Shown here: positions 58,784-64,000 of the stretch, piece after piece
Numbering within the stretch: the first letter of the stretch is position 1
Layout: each line of letters begins with the position of its first letter
Assembly (NCBI RefSeq): GCF_048544455.1
Contig: NC_133536.1
Location: 196,977,325-197,041,324, forward strand
Direction: 5' to 3'
Length of the DNA: 64,000 nt
Origin: Silene latifolia
Taxonomy: Eukaryota > Streptophyta > Magnoliopsida > Caryophyllales > Caryophyllaceae
Notes under the pieces: model-generated
Databases searched by the model: none
What the model was told of the DNA's origin: nothing
The model's input: only the letters and a program-made list of their open reading frames with translations
Position numbers and translations under genes: made by a program

Positions 58784-60641
58784 ATGGACATTAGCTCAAT
58801 GCTCTCTTCCTGTTCGACTGTTAGTCCGTCCTTGACTGAGACGGTGGTCCCTGCTGCCACTACCGTCTCCACACCCGTTAGTACCACAACTGCTACTCCT
58901 GTTTTCCTTGTTACTGCTGCTGGTACCGTTGTTGCTGCTGCTAGCACTGCTGATAGCTCCGTCTCAGCTTCCACTTCCGTCACAGCCACTGCTGCTAGCT
59001 CTTCTTCTTCCTCTGTGTCGATTTCTGCTGCTTCTTCTGTTGCAGCTACAACTAGTACCTCAGGTACGGTGACCACCCCTACTGCGTGGTCAGCCGCGGT
59101 CACAGCTGCTTACCGGGCGGCTTTAGTACCTCGCACCGTCAGAGGACGGGCTTCTACTTCAGGTTCTAGAGGTCGGGGTCGTGCTCGTGCTACACCTGGT
59201 GCTAGCCATTCTGCCGGCCGTGTTACCATCCGAGGGGACGACTCCCTCGACTCGCACCCCGAGTACCCCCAGGTAATTTTTGTTAACGATAGTCATCGCA
59301 CTAGATTTTATCGTTTGGTTGACTGTGACTTTCTTCCTACTTTTTTTTTTGTGCCGTGAGTCACTTAAGAGGCTTGGTATTTACGAGCCGGTTTGTGAGA
59401 TTTTGAGGGGTACGGGGATGGCTGGGCTTGTGACCATGAGTGCCTACACCTTTAAGGAGTTGACCCTTGAGTTTTTCAGCTCCTTTACCTTCTCCTCCGG
59501 GGCACACGACGCTGCCCCCACTTGTGCTTCTGTGTCTTTCCGGTTGTACAACCGGACTTTTTCTTTGACTTTGGAGGAGTTTAGTAATAGACTCGGCCTT
59601 TCCTTTAGTGGCACCACTGCCGCCCCTAGGAACGTCATCCGTCAGCTTTGGCGGACTTTGGCACAAACTACTTACGAGGAGCGACGACTCGCTCAGGTCC
59701 ACCTTCCCCCTGCCCATTACTTCCTGCGACTGATGGGAAGTACTATTTTTGGCCGTAAGGAGCCAAACAACATAACTAACACCGAGCTCTCTATTCTGGG
59801 CGGATACTTGAACATTGACAGCGAGGGCCCCTTTGCCCTCAACATCGCTTACTTGACCGCCCAATACTTTGAGTCTCAGGGGGAGAAGGCCACGGGCACC
59901 ATTGTCTGCGGTGGCATAGCCACCTTTCTTGCCTGTTCTCTTCTTCCCGCTTTACCTCGTGACTTACCGTACATACCTGGAGATAGGTTCCTGGACCTAG
60001 CTTCTATGTTGTCCATGACTTGGCTCACTTTAGACTACCGGACTTGGAAGATTAGTGGTTCCTTGTCCGAGGACCTTCCTTGCACCACCCTTCCTCGCCT
60101 CTTTCCTTTGCCCACTGTTGCACAGGGTGTTCTACCACCACTGTTACCCGAGTATCACCTACCGCTCCGACCACCTCCTACTTTAGCCGCTTCTAGGAAG
60201 CGGCGTAGACCTGAGAGCGGAGAGGGATCCACACCTTCCACGGGTGGCCAGACTTCCACGGCCACTCCTACCCCGATCCCTACTCCTAATCCCGCGCCTG
60301 ATCAGACACAGGCACATCCAGTCTTTCCGACTAATTTTGTACCTCCTCCACCCTTTTAGGCGTCTGCGGTCATGGACCAAAGGCGCCGTGATAGTTTGTT
60401 GCTTGAGCTTGTAGAGAGACAGGCTCGTATGGAGAGGGACATGGCTCTTGCTATGATTCCTCTATACGAGCACCACATGAGGCGACGACGTCCCATTCCA
60501 GAGGGTTGGCCACACCTGTCCTTCTACCGGTACCCAGCTGAGAGGTACCCTGAGTCTACTAGTAGTGAGGAGGAGGAGGAGGACCCATTAGTGGCGGCAG
60601 CGAGAGCTCAGACTGAGCAGAGGAGGAGGAAGAGAGAGTAG
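58784..60641 (+). pseudogene. ATHILA-ORF1-like protein of Athila element
   Basis: The N-terminus (MDISSML) is a Ser/Thr/Ala-rich tract of about 110 residues, then a basic Arg/Gly part (RGRASTSGSRGRGRARA) and the conserved domain (VIFVNDSHRTRFYRLV). A ten-T run at 59341-59350 marks a frameshift; the domain then continues (ESLKRLGIYEPVCEILRGTG, ELTLEFFSSFTF, VSFRLYNRTFSLTLEEFSNR, ELSILGGYLNIDSEGPFALN, TIVCGGIATFLACSL). After a Pro/Thr-rich linker, TAG 60357-60359 is followed in frame by a charged helical C-terminus (LLLELVERQARMERDMALAM) to 60641. It is homologous block by block to the gene at 23247. It lies where Athila elements carry their extra (env-position) ORF. Function unknown. The frameshift and stop make it probably non-functional. 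Confidence 0.8.
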
Positions 60642-62409
60642 GAGGAGGACCCGGACTTTACAGTGACGGTGGAGGAGTGACGTGAGGAGGAGGTGACGAG
60701 TAGCTCTTTGGTCTACTCACTTCCCGGTTTTAAAATTTGGTTTGGGGAAGTTCGTGTTTTGTATGTTCATTCTCGCTCTTTTATCTTCTTTTGTCTCCTT
60801 TTTATTTTTATTGTTTTTCATTCTTTGTTGGTTGTATATTCCCGTTCCCCTGTATATATCTGCTTGTGTGTGCTGGAGGACAACGAGGGCGTTGTCCGTT
60901 TTGGTTTCGGGGAGGGTAATGCATCCTTTGAGTCTGCATTTGCATTTGTTTTGCATTCACGTTTCTATTTCAGCTTGCATTGTATTTATTTCAAAAAATC
61001 ATAAAAAAAAAAAAAAAATTAGAAAATTTCAAAAAATTAATAAAATATTCAGGTTTATTTTGCATATAGATTGAGTCGGAACAGTTGATTTCCGTGATGA
61101 TATTGCACTTTAACTTGTCATTTTAACTTGAGCCTTGCACTTTTGTTGACGGTTATTAGCTTTGTGTTACGCATAATCTACGAGTTTTTGTTCAAATTTA
61201 GCTGACTGTTTAGACTTGACCTGATAAATTGGCAACCTACTTACAATTTCTAAGAATTAGAGCCTTATAACTGGTGACATTCATGACCGGTTTACATAAA
61301 AATTGAGAGTAGTACTCCTCGCATAGCATGTTCATCATTTTTGCACTTTTATGACATTCGATTTCTCGTCAAATGCATGCATTCGGGTTCGTGGTCGGTG
61401 TCACATGCAGGGAGGTGCTTGCAAATTTTTTCCTTTTCTTACATTTTTCACCCATTTAGCTCCACTTAAGCCAAATTTAGCCTTTTTGACCCAGTAGCTA
61501 CATCCAAAACTGAGCCTGCCTAGTCAAGCTAGTTTAGTATGTCTTTTGTGGTATGTTTTTCCGTCTGCGGTTTGGCCTGTTTTCATTATTGGAGTTGGTG
61601 GAGGATGAAGGAAGGGAAGTTGAGAATGAAAAAAAAAAAAAGAAAAGAAAGCGTGAATGAAAAGAAAAAAAATTGAAAGAAAATGAAATTTACGTATTCA
61701 CAGTGGAAGAAAAAGAAAAAAAAAAGTTAAAAGTTTTTGTTTTGAGTTGGTTTTTGAGATCGTTTGCGCCTATTTCTATCCTGTGACGATCTACTCCTCC
61801 ATTTTATTCTATATTTTTTTTGAGGAGATAGTGTATTTGGTTAGTGAGTTGTGTGCCAAATGAAGGCCACTTGTGTTTATTTCTTAGTCAGTTGAGATTC
61901 GGACGGTCTTATATGGTTCTGTTTAGGAACTAGCTTGACGCTTTTACCTCCACATTTCCATAATTTATTTTGCATTTTCTCACCTGAACCTCACTTTCCT
62001 ATACTATTTGTAAGCCCTCGGTTGTGACGGACATTGTTGGTTGGAATGTGTGCATTAGTACTTGAATCGTCTTTCATTTTTGTTGCATGCATGCCATGTA
62101 GGACGCAGTTTAGGTGATTGACTGTTTCTCCTTCTCTCTTTTACATATAATTCACCCTTTGCTTCATGAGAGAAGAGTGACCACGTGAGAGTCCGATTTT
62201 GTTGGTCTTGCAAGGTCGATAGGTCGGCTTTAGTTCTGAACAACTTATAACTCGTTTGCGTATTGACTACTGCAGCTGTAACCGTTGATTTTGTTGCATT
62301 AAATTGGTTCAAGTAGAGAAGTTATAGCTAGCTCTGAGTTTTCATTTCCGTTCCATTAGTTTGCATTTATTTTACTCGAGGACGAGTAAAGGTTCGGTTT
62401 GGGGAGATT
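60642..62409 (+). other. Athila 3' non-coding region with hairpin and polypurine tract
   Basis: No supported gene. It contains an A-run (61003-61018), a purine-rich tract (61625-61730), the 20-nt hairpin TTTACTCGAGGACGAGTAAA (62371-62390) and the polypurine tract GGTTTGGGGAGATT (62396-62409). Confidence 0.7.
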
Positions 62410-63879
62410 TGATACATGCATTTTATATAGTCTTTTTAGCCTACTTTTGCACGTATTTCTATGTACTTTTGTACTGTTTTATATTGCATTATACCCCGAA
62501 ATGGCTACTTTGGTTCGTTTTGTCTGTTTTGTAGGAATGAACCTGAAAGTAGTAGAATCATACCCTTTTCGTCCTGTTTTGGATGCATTTTGAGGAGACG
62601 TGGATTTCAGAGCGAGATACTGCATTAGGATGCGTGAAGGAATGGTCTACGAAGCAGTCGGCAACGAGTTGAAGCTTATTTTGGAGGAAGAACACTCGAT
62701 CGAGGAGTATTTTGGTTGATCGAGTGCTTTTATATGCTGAGGAGGTCGATCGAGTACTTTATTGTACTCGATCAAAATGCTGGATATCAGGTTTCCTCGA
62801 TCGAGTAACATTTCTGCTCGATCGAGTGTTTTATATGCTGAAGTCCTCGATCGAGTTGTCTCAAACTACTCGATCGAGAGGTTATTGGTTTTCACGGGCC
62901 TTAATTAACCCGTGTTGCTTATTTTAGTTTTGGACTTTGTATTTTCTATTTAAGCTTCGAATAATTAGGTCATTAGTACGCTACACACTGCTTAACACTT
63001 CTTAGCTTTCTCTCTTAATCTTAACCAAAACTTTTCTACTGTAAACTTCACTTTTGGGTTATTTTGCTTGGATCTCGTTGTTCTTTACGCCGAAATTCTT
63101 GTTATTGTAATCCTTCTCTCCTTTTAATCTTAATCTTACTTTAACTTGCTTTAATTCCTTTGTTCTGCTTAATTTAATTTCTGCTCTAATTTGTTTATGC
63201 CATATTATTATTATTGCAACATGTTTATCATTAGTTATTTCATTATTATTAATATTGACAACATTAATAGCATGAGTAGCTAATTTCTTTCATGTTGGGA
63301 CTAGGGGATCTATGGTAGAATTGTGACGATGTAGCGAATAGGCTAGATACTTATTTGTGAGAATTTGTACCCATGGCAATTTAATTATAATACCGACTTA
63401 GTTGAGTGCACGCTTCTAAGTTACCCTTTAATCTGGTTAAATTTATTCCTGTATCGGAAGATTGGACTAAATAGACCTTCTATGAACAATAGACTACCCT
63501 GATGAGGACGGAAGTTAAGTTGGTGGAAATCTAGAATAGAAAGTGGACCGGAAGGACCTTTCCAATATCCGTCTCACAGTAAATTATCTAGACTATATGC
63601 AGTTGAGTCATTAGGCTACCGTAGTGAACCGAAATCCCGACATGTTATTTCTTTATTGATCACCCTTATTCACAGTTTCTTGCCTTTACTGCTCTTTCCT
63701 TGCTACTCTTTCCCTAAAGCCTTTTAGTTTAGAAAACCGAATTACAACCCCCCATTTTGTGACCAAATAGACGGACCTCTAACAAATATCTTGCCTCCCT
63801 GTGGAGATCGACCCGACTTCCCTAGCTATATTAGTTAGTCCAGTTGGTTATTTTTGGTAGGTTTACGACGAGCCTCTCA
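62410..63879 (+). repeat. 3' LTR of Athila element
   Basis: 1470 bp, a few per cent diverged from the 5' copy. The palindrome array at 62694-62880 is mostly conserved, with isolated core mutations such as TTGATCGAG. Confidence 0.92.
62694..62880. promoter_or_regulatory. Palindrome array in Athila 3' LTR
   Basis: Copy of the 5' LTR array with the same spacing. Point changes (for example GGTTGATCGAG near 62715 and CTCGATCAAA near 62768) break individual palindromes. Confidence 0.7.
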
Positions 63880-63884
63880 AATCT

Positions 63885-64000
63885 TACCTAGTGGTCGTCG
63901 CTGCTCCCCTTTCACTCTCTGACATGTCAAACAACGAGCCACGAACTCAGCTGTTTCCTTCTTCATCCTAGGCCACCAGAAAGTCTTCTTCAATCTTTAT
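63885..64000 (-). pseudogene. pol: Integrase N-terminal zinc-binding segment of the same Tekay/Del-like pol
   Basis: KTFWWPRMKKETAEFVARC, then LTCQRVKGEQRRPLGK: the end of the HHCC integrase zinc domain, continuing in the same frame and sense as the piece ending at 53165. The Athila element separates the two pieces exactly at its AATCT duplication. The window ends here. Confidence 0.85.

Larger units (their letters stand above)
53166..63879 (+). mobile_element. Complete Athila-lineage element lacking RT and integrase
   Basis: LTRs 53166-54625 and 62410-63879 (TGATA...TCA) are flanked by AATCT (53161-53165 and 63880-63884). TGGCGCCGTTGCCGGGGA (54631-54648) is the Athila-type tRNA-Asp primer-binding site, and TTTGGGGAGATT before the 3' LTR is the polypurine tract. 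The interior has gag-protease in one frame (54739-57801) and an ATHILA-ORF1-like gene (58784-60641). The RT-RNase H-integrase block normally after protease is missing: 57802 to 58783 holds only a palindrome array and a leader. It is inserted in the Tekay/Del-like pol. Confidence 0.93.

Noticed and set aside
58771..59103. 110-residue minus-strand ORF rich in Val/Ala/Glu
   Set aside because: Shadow of the Ser/Thr-rich N-terminus of the ORF1-like gene on the opposite strand.
20553..62880. Regular short repeats reminiscent of a CRISPR array
   Set aside because: Repeats are 10-12 bp, spacers about 10-20 bp, in plant retrotransposons; no cas genes and wrong dimensions.

Overview
This window is plant nuclear DNA, most likely from a eudicot. 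The evidence is plant-only lineages (Athila, Tat/Ogre-like and Tekay/Del-like Ty3/gypsy elements, CACTA transposons with a TNP2 transposase, Helitron ends, Stowaway and hAT MITEs) and remnants of two plant genes (an ETG1/MCM-binding-protein gene and a VIK-type kinase gene). Species cannot be read from the sequence. I see no intact host gene; almost everything is mobile DNA in several nested layers.

Layout. 1-1735: decayed ETG1-like gene on the minus strand with a Stowaway MITE in an intron. 3126-6599: complete LTR element (TSD CTGAG) carrying only gag and protease. 7896-10990: putative non-autonomous Helitron with a nested hAT MITE (8-bp TSD). 11555-14783: Harbinger/Tourist-like inverted-repeat element containing (AAT)n tracts and a broken reverse transcriptase gene with a C-terminal restriction-like-endonuclease signature. 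15115-15450: Stowaway MITE. 15461-18979: CACTA element (TSD AAT) that captured intron-containing VIK kinase exons. 19005-19680: LINE tail. 20425-28008: LTR element (TSD ATATC) with chromovirus-like ends whose only gene is an ATHILA-ORF1-like protein. 28440-40274: Tat/Ogre-like element (TSD GAATG, 3.2-kb LTRs) with gag only. 40366-46346: damaged TNP2 CACTA element with a TRIM inside. 47669-48104: two-exon zinc-finger-like fragment. 48898-50228: LINE tail. 50229-53165 and 63885-64000: Tekay/Del-like element split by a complete Athila element at 53166-63879 (TSD AATCT), which has gag-protease and an ORF1-like gene but no reverse transcriptase or integrase.

How it fits together. Every LTR element that is complete in the window lacks reverse transcriptase and integrase, so all look dependent on outside helpers. 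The most striking signal is a 10-12 bp palindrome, ACTCG(AT/GG/AC)CGAGT, in arrays spaced 20 bp (two helical turns), or alternating about 22 and 29 bp. These arrays occur in the LTRs of three families, upstream of the ORF1-like gene in two of them, and inside the Athila gag-protease reading frame with a 51-nt period that keeps the frame. In both elements with an ORF1-like gene the order is palindrome array, TATA-like motif, CT-rich leader, leader intron ending one base before the ATG, then ORF. I infer a shared regulatory and coding cassette moving between retrotransposon lineages; the sequence shows the pattern but not its function.
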